Below are positions 1 to 9,047 of a stretch of DNA of 64,000 nt, piece after piece. Each line of letters begins with the position of its first letter. The first letter of the stretch is position 1. This DNA is from DATHTS01 sp965219305 (GTDB lineage Bacteria > Acidobacteriota > Blastocatellia > Pyrinomonadales > Pyrinomonadaceae). Made by a program: the position numbers and the translations under genes. The DNA lies in assembly GCA_965219305.1 (NCBI GenBank), contig OZ244725.1, positions 930,001-994,000 of the forward strand, read 5' to 3'. Below the pieces are notes generated by a model. That model was given only the letters and a program-made list of their open reading frames with translations, did no database searches and was not told the DNA's origin.

Positions 1-1
1 A

Positions 2-628
2 CACACGCTTACTTTTTTGATCGCATATCTTTTATACAATGACGGAATTCAGACCGTCATCAGTCAATCGGGCGTTTTCCTGACGCAGGAATTATTCGTC
101 GCCAAGGGTTTGAAAATTGACACTTCATTTCTTCTACTCGCGCTTCTGATCGCGCAGATCGTCGGACTTTTCGGCGCGTTGGCGTTTGAAAAAATCGCCA
201 GTGCGACATCTACAAAAATCGCCATCATCATTTCGCTCGTCATCTGGTGTTTCGTCGTGATTTACGCATACGCGGTTTTGGATACGGTGATCGAAGCGTA
301 TTTTATGAGCGGCGCGATCGGTTTCGTTCTCGGCGGTTCACAGGCACTTTCGCGTTCGCTGTTCTCGAAAATGATTCCGAAAGGACGCGAATCCGCTTTT
401 TTCGGCATTTATGAGATTTCCGAACGCGGCACATCGTGGATCGGTCCCGTCGTTTTCGGCATCGTCGCGCAGGTGACAAACTCTTATCGTCAAGCGATTC
501 TTGCGTTGATCTTTTTTTTCGTGGTCGGCAGCATCATTTTATTTTTCACCGATACGACCAAAGCGATTCATTCCGCCGGAAACAGAACGCCCGAAGAAAT
601 TGGCGAAGAAGAATTATCGGCAACATAA
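2..628 (+). CDS. MFS transporter, UMF1/Atg22-like, C-terminal part
   Basis: Partial gene: the frame is open from the first complete codon of the window, so the N-terminal half lies upstream. The visible part opens with YLLYNDGIQTV, a sequence typical of the UMF1/Atg22-like branch of the major facilitator superfamily, and continues with about six hydrophobic membrane segments and the loop FSKMIPKGRESAFFGIYE between them. Length and segment count fit the C-terminal half of a 12-segment transporter of the inner membrane. The substrate cannot be told from the sequence. The hydrophilic tail (about 25 residues) ends 39 bp before the next gene on the same strand, so the two may be co-transcribed. 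Confidence 0.75.
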   Translation, partial: HTLTFLIAYLLYNDGIQTVISQSGVFLTQELFVAKGLKIDTSFLLLALLIAQIVGLFGALAFEKIASATSTKIAIIISLVIWCFVVIYAYAVLDTVIEAYFMSGAIGFVLGGSQALSRSLFSKMIPKGRESAFFGIYEISERGTSWIGPVVFGIVAQVTNSYRQAILALIFFFVVGSIILFFTDTTKAIHSAGNRTPEEIGEEELSAT

Positions 629-667
629 ATTTGTAAAAATAAAACTTTCGAGTGTAGAATTTTATTA

Positions 668-1222
668 ATGATTCCACAGGCAAAAGACAAAATCGTAACA
701 ATTTTCGGCGGCTCGAAATGCGATGAAAATTCAGTCGAATATCAACAGGCAAAAGAACTCGGCGAAAAACTTGCTGAAGCCGGTTATACGATCTGCACGG
801 GCGGTTATCTCGGCGTTATGGAAGCCGCATCGCGCGGCGCACGCGAAAAAGGCGGGCGCGTTTTCGGCATCGTTTTGAATCAATTCAAAAGTGAACCGAA
901 TCGTTATCTAACCGATAAAGTCGCCACCGATCATTTTTACGACCGTCTGCAAAATCTTATAAATCGTTCGTTCGCTTTTGTCGCGCTGCGCGGCGGAATG
1001 GGAACGGTAACTGAAATTTCGCTCGTCTGGAATAAACTTCAAACCCGCGTCATAAAGCCGTCTCCGCTGGTTTTGCTCGGCGATTGCTGGAAACCGATTG
1101 TCGAAACCTGGCAAAAATATCTCGTTGTCAGCGATGCCGATATTTCTCTCCTGAACTTCGCCGGTTCGGTTGATGAAGCCGTCGAAATAATCAACCGCAA
1201 AGCTGAAAAATCAAATGTTTAA
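668..1222 (+). CDS. LOG-family protein (TIGR00725-like)
   Basis: 184-residue cytosolic Rossmann-type protein of the LOG / 'lysine decarboxylase-like' family. Visible family signatures are the glycine-rich CTGGYLGVMEAASRGA (about residues 38-53) and RGGMGTVTEISLVWNKLQ (about 112-129), a variant of the PGGxGTxxE motif that binds the phosphoribose of nucleotides in cytokinin riboside 5'-monophosphate phosphoribohydrolases. The first residue of that motif is Arg, not Pro, which is seen in the TIGR00725 branch whose substrate is not established. Start ATG gives the full usual length of the family. A hydrolytic role on a nucleoside monophosphate is inferred only from the fold. Confidence 0.8.
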   Translation: MIPQAKDKIVTIFGGSKCDENSVEYQQAKELGEKLAEAGYTICTGGYLGVMEAASRGAREKGGRVFGIVLNQFKSEPNRYLTDKVATDHFYDRLQNLINRSFAFVALRGGMGTVTEISLVWNKLQTRVIKPSPLVLLGDCWKPIVETWQKYLVVSDADISLLNFAGSVDEAVEIINRKAEKSNV

Positions 1223-1324
1223 CTAATTCGGTTAAAGACAGTAACTTTGCTTTCGACATTAAGTTTTTTATAATTGAGAATTGAAAGTTTTTAAGAAAAA
1301 CTTAACCTCTCGATTTTAAATTCA

Positions 1325-3130
1325 ATGTCGTCAAACCTCGAAAATCACAAACGCAAAAAACTCACAAATTCGACAAGTAGTGAAATAAAAATAAAAGCGA
1401 GAGCCGTCGCCAGAGGCGTAGCTCACGGAAAAATCATCTGTCTTCATGGCGAAAAGCGTCAGTTTTACCGGATAAATCTGGACGATTCGAAAATCGAACG
1501 CGAGATCAGAAGATTTCGTGCGTCCGTGCGTCTTGCCAAAAGTCAGATCAACAAAATCGCTACCCATAAAACTGAACAAAACAGTAAAATTCAATCGGAA
1601 ATTTTTCAAACTCATCTTTTGCTTTTGTCCGATAATTCTTTAATTACGAAAATCGAAGATGTCATCAATTTACAAAAGGTAAACGCTGAATGGGCGGTAA
1701 AACTCGTCTCTGACAGCTATATTACGACTTACAAAAATATCGCCGATGAAAATCTGCGCGAGAAATATATTGATCTCGAAGACATCGCCGAACGATTGCA
1801 GACTGCACTCGGCGGCGGACGAAAAACTGAAATTAAAACTCCTGAAAATGCGGTTTTTGCCGCCAAGGAAATAAAACCTTCAACTTTAATCGAACTAAGC
1901 CGCAACAAGCCGCAGGCGATAATTACGCAAAACGGCGGCTGGACTTCGCACACATTTATTCTGGCGCGTGAACTTAATCTTCCGGCGGTTACGGGCGTAG
2001 AAGGAATTTTACGTCGTTTTGAAAACGGTGACACGGTAATTGTTGACGGTTTTCAAGGACACATAATAATTCACCCGGAAGATTTGACTTTGAGGAAATT
2101 CAAACGCGCCGCCAGAATTTTTCAAAAGAAAGAAAACTTCCCTGCCGAAAAAATTCAAGGCGAACTCAAAACTCTCGATGGTCGTGAAATTACGATGCGC
2201 GCAAATCTGGATTTGACCGACGATTTTTTACAGGCGAAAGATGCAGGTGCAAAAGGCATCGGTCTTTATCGTTCGGAATTTTTATTCAATCAAAATCGCG
2301 GTTTTCCGACGGAAAAAGAGCAAGTTGAAAGTTATCGTAAAATTGCCGAACTCGTCGGTAAAGACGGCGCGAGAATTAGAACTTTCGATTTAAATACCGA
2401 ACAAATTCCCGATATAAACGGCGAACCGGAAAAAAATCCGGCACTCGGTTTACGGGCAATTCGTCTGAGTTTTAAAAACGAAAAACCCTTTCGGACACAA
2501 ATACGCGCACTTTTACGCGCTTCATTTCAGACGAATTTGAGTATTGTTCTGCCTATGATTTCCGATGTTTCGGAAATTCACACTACAAAAGAAATTATCG
2601 AACAAGAAAAAGAGCGTCTTTCCAAAAGAAGACAAAGATTCGGAAATCCGAAAATAGGTGCGATGATCGAGATTCCGGCGGCGGTTTTAATTGCCGAAGA
2701 AATATGCCGCGAAGTTGATTTTCTATGTCTCGGAACAAATGATCTCGTGCAGTATTTACTGGCTGTTGACCGCGACAATGAAAGCGTCGCCGATTGGTTC
2801 AGAACACTTCACCCGGCAGTTTTACGAGCGATTAAAATGGTTTTGCGAGCGGCGGAAAATCAAGGAATTTCCGCGACAATCTGCGGCGAAATGGCTGGTT
2901 CGCCCGTTTATGCGGCGGTTTTAATCGGTTTGGGCGCAAACGATCTAAGTATGTCGCCGAATTCGATGCGGCGCAACCGGCGCGTAATTTCGAATATTGC
3001 TTACGAAGAAGCTCACGAAATTGTTAAAGAACTGGAAACTTGTAAGACAGCCGCCGAAATTGAAAAAAAAGTGCGTGAGAAATTCCGCAAAAAGTGGTCG
3101 CATTTGTTCGACAAAAAAGATTTACCATAA
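1325..3130 (+). CDS. ptsI: Phosphoenolpyruvate-protein phosphotransferase (PTS enzyme I)
   Basis: 601-residue enzyme I that moves phosphate from phosphoenolpyruvate to a His-containing carrier (HPr). The N-terminal region carries the phospho-histidine domain with GGWTSHTFILAREL, phosphorylated His209. The C-terminal PEP-binding TIM barrel has GLYRSEFLF, NPALGLRAIRLS, GAMIEIPAA (metal Glu), CLGTNDLVQY (metal Asp) and CGEMAG with catalytic Cys520. There is no GAF domain, so this is plain EI and not the nitrogen-PTS form. The usual RTxDxGGDK loop reads RTFDLNTEQIPD, so the GGDK element is lost. No HPr or EII gene is seen nearby, which suggests a regulatory or remote partner. The N-terminus has about 20 extra basic residues before the EI domain. 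Confidence 0.88.
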   Translation: MSSNLENHKRKKLTNSTSSEIKIKARAVARGVAHGKIICLHGEKRQFYRINLDDSKIEREIRRFRASVRLAKSQINKIATHKTEQNSKIQSEIFQTHLLLLSDNSLITKIEDVINLQKVNAEWAVKLVSDSYITTYKNIADENLREKYIDLEDIAERLQTALGGGRKTEIKTPENAVFAAKEIKPSTLIELSRNKPQAIITQNGGWTSHTFILARELNLPAVTGVEGILRRFENGDTVIVDGFQGHIIIHPEDLTLRKFKRAARIFQKKENFPAEKIQGELKTLDGREITMRANLDLTDDFLQAKDAGAKGIGLYRSEFLFNQNRGFPTEKEQVESYRKIAELVGKDGARIRTFDLNTEQIPDINGEPEKNPALGLRAIRLSFKNEKPFRTQIRALLRASFQTNLSIVLPMISDVSEIHTTKEIIEQEKERLSKRRQRFGNPKIGAMIEIPAAVLIAEEICREVDFLCLGTNDLVQYLLAVDRDNESVADWFRTLHPAVLRAIKMVLRAAENQGISATICGEMAGSPVYAAVLIGLGANDLSMSPNSMRRNRRVISNIAYEEAHEIVKELETCKTAAEIEKKVREKFRKKWSHLFDKKDLP

Positions 3131-3318
3131 AAAAATGATTGATTATTTTTATGATTGTTAAAAAAAGTTTACTATTTTTCTAAATATTTGCACCTTTTAG
3201 TCTTTTATAAAGTCAGGAACAAATGTTCCGTCTGAAAACTTTGCCCGTGAATAAAAAGATGTTATAGTTTCTTTCAATCCCGAAAAATACAGGTAAATTT
3301 TGGACATATGAAATAGTT

Positions 3319-4341
3319 ATGAAACTGACTTTGCTAAAAAATACATTATTTATCTCCGCACTTTCTGCAATCATTTTTGCAGGACATATATTCGCTCAGG
3401 AAACTGAACCGGCAACAAAAAAAGTAAATTTCGGTTATTCGAGAAATCCTTCGACCAAATCAAAAACTTCTGAAGAAAAAGCAGATAATTCAAACGCCGA
3501 AAATCCCGCCGATATTGCAAAAAACAATGCTTCTGAAAGCCGTTCGGCAGCGAACAAAACTTTAGAAGTTGCTAAACGCGCCAGCCGCGCCGCACTTCCC
3601 GCGACTGAAACTTATAAAGTCGGAATCGGCGATGTTTTATACATCAGCCTGCAAAATGCACCGGCAAAAGACTCGACATATTTCACGATTTTAAATGACG
3701 GAACGATTGATTATCCACTGGCAGGTGAAATGGTTTCAGTTAGCGGTTTAACAACTGAAGAAATTGAATACATTCTGCGGGAAAAGATCAAGCTTTATGA
3801 AAATCCGCAAGTCGCCGTCAAAATCCGCGAGTTTTCAAGCCAAACTATTAATGTTCTGGGTTTGGTTGAAAACGCCGGAAGAAAATCTCTCCAACGCGAT
3901 GCAGTTCCGCTTTTCGTTATAAAAGCCGAAGCCATTGTTCAACCGCGTGCAAATCAAGTTATCATCCGCCGTGCAAATGGAGTAATCGAGACACTGATTT
4001 TGAACGATTTGAAAACGGACGAAGTTTTAATTTCAAACGGCGATATTATAGAATTTGCCGATTCCGGTGAAACCGTTACAAAAAATACGCCGCAATTTTT
4101 TTACATCGGCGGCGAAATAAGTTCGGTCGGTCAAAAAGATTTTTATAAAGGAATGACATTGACACAAGCAATTCTAGCTTCGGGCGGCGTTAAAAATTCA
4201 AAAGTCAAAAAAATAATTGTCCGCCGCAAAAATGCTGATGGTCTTCTGGTTTCGACAGAACATAACTTAAAGGAAATCAAAGAAGGAAAATCGCCCGACC
4301 CGGAAATTCAGGCGGGCGACACGATTGAAGTCGGTGATTAA
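3319..4341 (+). CDS. Polysaccharide biosynthesis/export protein (Wza-like)
   Basis: 340-residue exported protein. Residues 1-27 form a signal peptide ending ...GHIFA-QE with no lipobox cysteine. After a charged, low-complexity spacer (about 28-95) comes the poly-export domain beginning YKVGIGDVLYISL (about 98-180), then two SLBB-type segments: INVLGLVENAG (about 185) and FYIGGEISSVGQKDFYKG (about 263) leading to the C-terminal IQAGDTIEV. This order is that of Wza/KpsD-type outer-membrane export proteins for capsule or exopolysaccharide. The absence of an acylated Cys and the small size mean it could instead be a periplasmic SLBB protein. No Wzc, glycosyltransferase or flippase gene is adjacent. 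Confidence 0.8.
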   Translation: MKLTLLKNTLFISALSAIIFAGHIFAQETEPATKKVNFGYSRNPSTKSKTSEEKADNSNAENPADIAKNNASESRSAANKTLEVAKRASRAALPATETYKVGIGDVLYISLQNAPAKDSTYFTILNDGTIDYPLAGEMVSVSGLTTEEIEYILREKIKLYENPQVAVKIREFSSQTINVLGLVENAGRKSLQRDAVPLFVIKAEAIVQPRANQVIIRRANGVIETLILNDLKTDEVLISNGDIIEFADSGETVTKNTPQFFYIGGEISSVGQKDFYKGMTLTQAILASGGVKNSKVKKIIVRRKNADGLLVSTEHNLKEIKEGKSPDPEIQAGDTIEVGD

Positions 4342-4420
4342 ATTCTAAAAATTATTCTGGTTAAATTTTACTTTTCATTAAGCTTATACTTAACAACTGC
4401 ACCAATTTGCAGAATTTCGA

Positions 4421-4474
4421 AACGAGGAAGGGGAATTTTGTCTTTCAACAAAATTCCCCTTCCTCGTTTTTTTG
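4421..4474. terminator. Bidirectional intrinsic terminator
   Basis: A perfect 20-bp inverted repeat, 4421-4440 against 4449-4468 with an 8-nt loop, followed by a run of T. It lies between the convergent export-protein gene and the RecA-like ATPase gene and can serve both. Confidence 0.9.
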
Positions 4475-4501
4475 CCGTTACCCTTTAGCAAAAAAATTAT
4501 A

Positions 4502-5533
4502 TTAAGCGACTTTTTTCTTCGCCGGCTTCGCTTCCGCCGCCTGCGCTTTCATTTTTTCAATGCGCGCCGTCATCCGCTCATCGAGGTCGGCGATTTGTTC
4601 GGCATTTAAATGATAGATGTTCGGCTGATTGTGATAAATCTTCGCCCCTGTAACAATGTCGGCTTTTTTGAAACCGTTTTCTTCGGCTTTCTTAACTAAT
4701 TCTTCAATCGTAATTTCTTCGTTCTTGACGAGTTTCAAAGGTTCGCGTTCTTCGATAAATTCGGGAACTTCCGATTTTTTCGGTTTCTCAAACGCCAAAT
4801 CCAATGCTTCTTCGCCGCGCATATGTTCGAGAAAATCTTTGAAACCGATGTTTCCGGTCATTTCAAAACCGACTTCAAATGCCGGAGAATTCGATTTTAT
4901 AATTTGAAAAACTCGGACGATCTCGCCGTCGCGTTCCTGCAATGAAACTTCGACCATCACGTCCACAAAATATTCCAGACCGCTTGCCGTCATCGGCAGA
5001 ACGCGCCCGATTTCGTTGTCTTCTTTTGCTTCTTTACCTTTCGCCGGAATTTGATCGGCGATAACGATTGATTTTCCGCTTTCGATGCAGAGTTTACGCA
5101 GAACATTCTGCAAAATCATCTGATCGGCGGCGAGTTCTTCCGCGCTCGGCTGTGCCAGATGATCGCCCGTTTTTTCGCGCACGGCTTCGATCATTTCCGA
5201 ATGTTTCGCGCTGAAATACGCCGCCCAACTGTCCAGAGCAAAACAGCCGTAATTTTGTTCCTGCCCGTCGCCGTTAATCGCCCATTCGATAAATTCCGGC
5301 AATTCATCTGTGTTCTCAATTTCGAGCGCGTCGAATTTTTCACCAACGCCGCGCAAAAGTCTCGCCTTGCGTTCCGTGTCGAAAATGCAGAGTTTTCCTA
5401 AACCCGCATCGCTCATCGAACTGATAAAATGACTTTTTCCAACGCCCGCACCGCCGCGAATCGCCATCACCAGACGCTGCTGGCGCGGCATACGGCTGAG
5501 CGGATTGATCTTCGGTCTATTCGTATTTTTCAT
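4502..5533 (-). CDS. Phage-type RecA-like ATPase (AAA_24 / Sak4-like)
   Basis: 343-residue P-loop ATPase. Walker A is GGAGVGKSH (about residues 27-35); CIFDTERKARLL follows as in RecA-like AAA_24 proteins; SGKSIVIADQIPAKG and IIKSNSPAFEVGFEMTG occupy the Walker B / sensor part. The C-terminal third, ITIEELVKKAEENGFKKADI to LNAEQIADLDERM, resembles the small helical tail found on phage recombination proteins, and the end is lysine-rich (PAKKKVA). In phages such proteins act in single-strand annealing or DNA replication; here there are no phage neighbours, so the role in this genome is unknown. The start ATG is followed by a basic N-terminus that fits. It is a single-gene unit with its own terminator and candidate promoter. 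Confidence 0.7.
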   Translation of the reverse strand: MKNTNRPKINPLSRMPRQQRLVMAIRGGAGVGKSHFISSMSDAGLGKLCIFDTERKARLLRGVGEKFDALEIENTDELPEFIEWAINGDGQEQNYGCFALDSWAAYFSAKHSEMIEAVREKTGDHLAQPSAEELAADQMILQNVLRKLCIESGKSIVIADQIPAKGKEAKEDNEIGRVLPMTASGLEYFVDVMVEVSLQERDGEIVRVFQIIKSNSPAFEVGFEMTGNIGFKDFLEHMRGEEALDLAFEKPKKSEVPEFIEEREPLKLVKNEEITIEELVKKAEENGFKKADIVTGAKIYHNQPNIYHLNAEQIADLDERMTARIEKMKAQAAEAKPAKKKVA

Positions 5534-5901
5534 TTTTTGTTTCTCCTATAATTTTTTCTGTCAGCTTAATGTTTTTCTTTATTTATCCTGTGCTAACTGC
5601 CTACCGTCTAAGGCATTATGTTGCACTGATGAAACAAAGATAGCATAGGTTGTGTATTGTTGCAAGTGTGAAACGTTCCTCATAAAAATATGATTTGAGT
5701 ATCACCTATCACATTTTCCCGAAAAAATTTGAAATTTACCAATTGTGTGGATTTTGAAATTTTCAAAACATCAGATACAAAACAAGTTAATTTTTGTATT
5801 TGAAAAACGTAATCTAAATAGTTAATACTATTAATTTGTAACTAACTTAAACTAATAAGTATCTCAAATCTCCCTTAAAACTAATAAATAGGAGCAAATT
5901 T
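5534..5901. other. Divergent intergenic region
   Basis: 368 bp, strongly AT-rich, separating the RecA-like ATPase (minus) from the S41 peptidase (plus). It contains the candidate minus-strand promoter listed separately. I see no open reading frame, tRNA or convincing palindrome in the rest. Confidence 0.5.
5637..5665 (-). promoter_or_regulatory. Candidate sigma-70 promoter for the RecA-like ATPase
   Basis: On the minus strand TTGCAA (5660-5665) is followed after exactly 17 nt by TATCTT (5637-5642). Transcription would begin about 95 nt upstream of the ATG at 5533. Judged by consensus only. Confidence 0.4.
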
Positions 5902-7257
5902 ATGAAACTCGTAAAAATAAGTAAAAGGTATTTTTATACTTGTGTTTTTCCTCTAATTGTAATTATTTTGACATTTTCTCAAATAATAAATGCTCAAAAT
6001 TATGATCGAATTGAGAAAGGAAGAATGAAAGACATTCTGAAAAATATAAAAAGTGATATAAAAAAAACTTATTATGATCCTGATTTTAGGGGCATAAATA
6101 TTGAAGAAAGATTTGATAAAGCAGAAAAAAGATTGGACGAAGTTGAAAATTTGGGGCAGGCATTTGCCGTAATTGCACAAGTATTAATAGATTTTGATGA
6201 CTCGCATTTATTTTTTATTCCACCTGCTACAACCGTAGATATTAATTATGGTTATCGAATGCAGGCTATTGGAGACAAAGTTTACGTAACTTCAGTTAAG
6301 CCAAAAAGCAGCGCAGAAAAGAAGGGATTAAAATCAGGTGATGAAATTTTGTCTTTGGAAGGATTCAAACCCAATAGAAAAGATTTATGGAAAATGAATT
6401 ATTTTTTTAACATATTAAATCCAAAAATAAAACTAAATTTAAAAGTCATCCATGCCGGTTCAAATAAGCCTGAAGATATTGAGTTTGACTCAAAAATTAT
6501 CAAAAGGAAACGGGTTTTAGATTTAAATACTTCTTTAGACTTGTATGATTTAATAAGACAATCTGAAGATTCTGATAGTAAATTTTTTTCTTACACTCGA
6601 AAATTCGGGAATACCGTAATCTGGAAACTTAAAACCTTTTCATTTGATCCTGACAAAGTTGATACAATAATGAATGGAGAAATCAATAATAGCAAAAATT
6701 TAATTATTGATTTGCGAGGTAATGGCGGTGGTTTTGTAAAAAATCTCGAAGCTATTTCAGGTTACCTGTTCGATAAAGAGATGAAAATTGCAGACCGTAA
6801 AGGACGGGATGATAAAAAGAAAATAAATGAACCGATGATGACCAAAACTCAAGGTAATAAAGGTTTCACCGGAAGATTAATCATATTAATTGACAGCCAA
6901 TCAGCTTCTGCTTCTGAAATTCTTGCACGATTTGTCCAACTGGAAGAGCGCGGGGTTGTTTTGGGAGATATTTCGGCTGGGGCAGTAATGCAAGCCGTTA
7001 GCAGGGGCGGAAAAACGGGTAATGAGCGGGAGATATTCTACGGAGCAAGTATCACTAACGCAGATGTAATAATGTCGGATGGCAAAAGTATAGAAAATTT
7101 AGGTGTGGTTCCTAATCTAATAATAAATCCAAGCGCACTTGATTTATCTAAAGGGAATGATCCGGTGTTAGCTAAAGCCTTACAACTTTTTGATAATGAA
7201 ATTACGCCTGAGCAAGCGGGAAAAATTTTTCCAGATGATGAATGGGATAATGATTAG
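5902..7257 (+). CDS. Secreted S41-family peptidase with PDZ domain
   Basis: 451-residue exported serine peptidase. Residues 1-32 are a signal peptide with a basic start and a hydrophobic core ending INA-QN. A PDZ domain follows (about 115-190, YVTSVKPKSSAEKKGLKSGDEILSLEG). The S41 tail-protease fold contains IIDLRGNGGG (about 270), the nucleophile segment DSQSASASEILARF (about 331-344) and GDISAGAVM in the place where S41A enzymes have the catalytic Lys; the DDSHLFF segment near residue 102 would provide the His used by S41B-type enzymes. The ribosome-binding site TAGGAG precedes the ATG. Codons are clearly more AT-rich than in the neighbours, which hints at acquisition or relaxed selection. 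The substrate is unknown. Confidence 0.85.
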   Translation: MKLVKISKRYFYTCVFPLIVIILTFSQIINAQNYDRIEKGRMKDILKNIKSDIKKTYYDPDFRGINIEERFDKAEKRLDEVENLGQAFAVIAQVLIDFDDSHLFFIPPATTVDINYGYRMQAIGDKVYVTSVKPKSSAEKKGLKSGDEILSLEGFKPNRKDLWKMNYFFNILNPKIKLNLKVIHAGSNKPEDIEFDSKIIKRKRVLDLNTSLDLYDLIRQSEDSDSKFFSYTRKFGNTVIWKLKTFSFDPDKVDTIMNGEINNSKNLIIDLRGNGGGFVKNLEAISGYLFDKEMKIADRKGRDDKKKINEPMMTKTQGNKGFTGRLIILIDSQSASASEILARFVQLEERGVVLGDISAGAVMQAVSRGGKTGNEREIFYGASITNADVIMSDGKSIENLGVVPNLIINPSALDLSKGNDPVLAKALQLFDNEITPEQAGKIFPDDEWDND

Positions 7258-7450
7258 CAGAATTTTCTTACTAAAAAATCTGTTTCAATAGTTTTACAAA
7301 TCTGAGTAATAAGTTTTAAAGGGAGAAATCCTACTATTAGGCTTTATATATTATTTTTATGCATCTGTATCTGACTACTCAAATCTTTAATATGACCAAT
7401 TTATTTTTAATGACTAAAGGATTGGGAAATACTTATTAAAAGTTTAACAT

Positions 7451-7639
7451 ATGGAAAAAGCTAAATAATGATATTCAGAAATTGAAGAATTCCAAAAGTT
7501 ATTGGAAAAAGTAGAGAAAATACATTCCGAACTGTGCAGTACCGGCGGCGATACTTTTATCGCAACGGTTTACGATCCGTTTGAAAATATTTTCAGCATC
7601 ATTGAAAATCCGGGATTTAAAGTTGAAAGTTCCGAATAG
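7451..7639 (+). pseudogene. Remnant of a VOC/glyoxalase-family protein
   Basis: From 7472 to the TAG at 7637-7639 the frame reads a C-terminal fragment ending TVYDPFENIFSIIENPGF, which matches the usual C-terminus of VOC (glyoxalase/bleomycin-resistance fold) proteins. In the same frame an ATG at 7451 is cut off by two stops (TAA 7466, TGA 7469), and the first half of the domain is missing. Only about 55 residues remain, so this is a decayed gene. Confidence 0.6.
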
Positions 7640-7661
7640 ATTATTAAATAAATAAAACTCA

Positions 7662-7698
7662 AAAAGCGTTCGGACATATTTCGGACGCTTTTGTTTTT
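7662..7698 (+). terminator. Weak intrinsic terminator
   Basis: AAAAGCGT (7662-7669) pairs with ACGCTTTT (7685-7692) around a 15-nt loop and is followed by GTTTTT. The same stem sequence recurs downstream of the peroxiredoxin gene near 57826. Confidence 0.5.
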
Positions 7699-7745
7699 AG
7701 TTTGGATTTTGAAGTTAAACCATTGTGTCTTAAAATCAGAAACTT

Positions 7746-7937
7746 ATGGCTGAAATAAATCCGAAAACGGCAACCATAATGATGATTGCGGGAGCGGTTG
7801 ATTGTTTGATTGCAATAGTTATTTTGATCTTTGTTTTCCTCGAAAAAAGCAGTCTGCCGATTTTCGTACCGATTTTGTTACTCGTTACGGGAGTGATGAT
7901 AATTGTCGTTTCATTTAGTTTTCATACAAAAAAATAA
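7746..7937 (+). CDS. Small hydrophobic membrane protein
   Basis: 63-residue protein made of two hydrophobic helices (about residues 9-31 and 36-57) joined by the short loop LEKSSLP, ending in a basic tail HTKK. Seven bases separate its stop from the pheS start, so it is probably in the same transcript. I do not recognise a family. Similar tiny two-helix proteins are common beside housekeeping genes and have no assigned function. Confidence 0.55.
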   Translation: MAEINPKTATIMMIAGAVDCLIAIVILIFVFLEKSSLPIFVPILLLVTGVMIIVVSFSFHTKK

Positions 7938-7943
7938 AATTAT

Positions 7944-9041
7944 ATGTCGCAGGAAAAAGAACAAATAGAACAGATTCGCAAAAGTTTCGAGGCTGATTTT
8001 GAGAAATTTAATAAATTGAAATCCGGCATTTCAAATTTAAATTTAGCCGACGCAGAAAATCTTCAGCGCGAATTGGGCGAATTCAAGGTAAAACACACGG
8101 GCAAAAAGAGCGAGATCGCTGGTGCGAAAAAGCTGATCGGGCGAATTGCGCCGGAAGATCGCGGGGCATTCGGACAATTCGTGCAGACGGTTGAGAAATC
8201 AATTGTTTCGTCAATCGAGGCGGCGGAGACGAATCTGAAAAGTTTTATCAACGATGCGAAAACCGAACGTGAAAGTTTGGATGTTACTTTGCCGGGACGA
8301 CGCACGCGAGTCGGACATCTGCATCCGATCACGCTTTTGCGTCAAAAGGTGGAAGATATTTTCGTCAGCTTAGGTTACGCCATCGAGGACGACCGCGAGA
8401 TCGAGACCGATTATTACAATTTCGACGCGCTGAACATTCCCGAAGGTCATCCGGCAAGAGAATCGCAGGACACTTTTTACACGACCGACGGTTTCGCGCT
8501 TCGTTCGCAGACTTCGACCGTGCAAATTCGCGCGATGGAACGGCGCGGCGCACCTTTGCGAATCATCGCGCCGGGCAGAGTTTTCCGCCGCGACACGCCC
8601 GATATGACGCACACGCCGATGTTTCACCAGATCGAAGGTTTGTGCGTTGACAAAGGAATCACGATGGCGCATTTGAAAGGCACGGTTCACGAATGGCTGC
8701 GCCGTCTGTTCGGCAAGGAAACCGAGATTCGTCTGCGCCCGAGTTATTTCCCGTTCACCGAACCGAGCGCGGAATTCGATTTCTCGTGCTTCAAATGCGG
8801 CGGCACGGGTGAATTTGAAAACGAAAGATGCCGCCCGTGCAAAGGGTCCGGCTGGATCGAACTCGGCGGTTCGGGAATGGTGCATCCGAACGTCCTGCGC
8901 GCCTGCAATGTTGACCCGACCGTCTATTCCGGCTTCGCCTTCGGTTTCGGTCTGGAAAGAATGTGTTCGCTGATGTATTCGCTCGACGACATTCGTCTGA
9001 TGTTCGAGAACGATGTCAGATTTTTGGAGCAATTCAGGTAA
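7944..9041 (+). CDS. pheS: Phenylalanyl-tRNA synthetase alpha subunit
   Basis: 365-residue alpha chain of the class II Phe-tRNA synthetase. A coiled-coil N-terminus (about 1-100) leads to HPITLLRQKVEDIFVSLGY, DYYNFDALNIPEGHPARESQDTFY (motif 1 region), RRDTPDMTHTPMFHQIEGL (motif 2) and GFGLERMCSLMY (motif 3). Between motifs 2 and 3 is a four-cysteine insert, CFKCGG...CRPCKGSGW, a likely zinc ribbon present in the PheS of several phyla. Normally pheT follows immediately; here xisH starts 7 nt after the stop and no pheT lies in the window. The last 14 codons are repeated at 9802-9843 with synonymous changes, evidence that DNA inserted at the gene's 3' end. Confidence 0.95.
   Translation: MSQEKEQIEQIRKSFEADFEKFNKLKSGISNLNLADAENLQRELGEFKVKHTGKKSEIAGAKKLIGRIAPEDRGAFGQFVQTVEKSIVSSIEAAETNLKSFINDAKTERESLDVTLPGRRTRVGHLHPITLLRQKVEDIFVSLGYAIEDDREIETDYYNFDALNIPEGHPARESQDTFYTTDGFALRSQTSTVQIRAMERRGAPLRIIAPGRVFRRDTPDMTHTPMFHQIEGLCVDKGITMAHLKGTVHEWLRRLFGKETEIRLRPSYFPFTEPSAEFDFSCFKCGGTGEFENERCRPCKGSGWIELGGSGMVHPNVLRACNVDPTVYSGFAFGFGLERMCSLMYSLDDIRLMFENDVRFLEQFR
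8998..9034 (+). repeat. Direct repeat, copy 1 (att-like, in pheS)
   Basis: 37 bp identical to 9800-9836; forms codons just before the pheS stop. Confidence 0.9.
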
Positions 9042-9047
9042 AAAATT

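Noticed and set aside
1325..3130. PEP synthase or pyruvate phosphate dikinase
   Set aside because: No ATP-binding domain; length and Cys520/His209 order fit enzyme I.
4502..7257. Prophage
   Set aside because: Only one phage-type gene; no structural, integrase or lysis genes around it.
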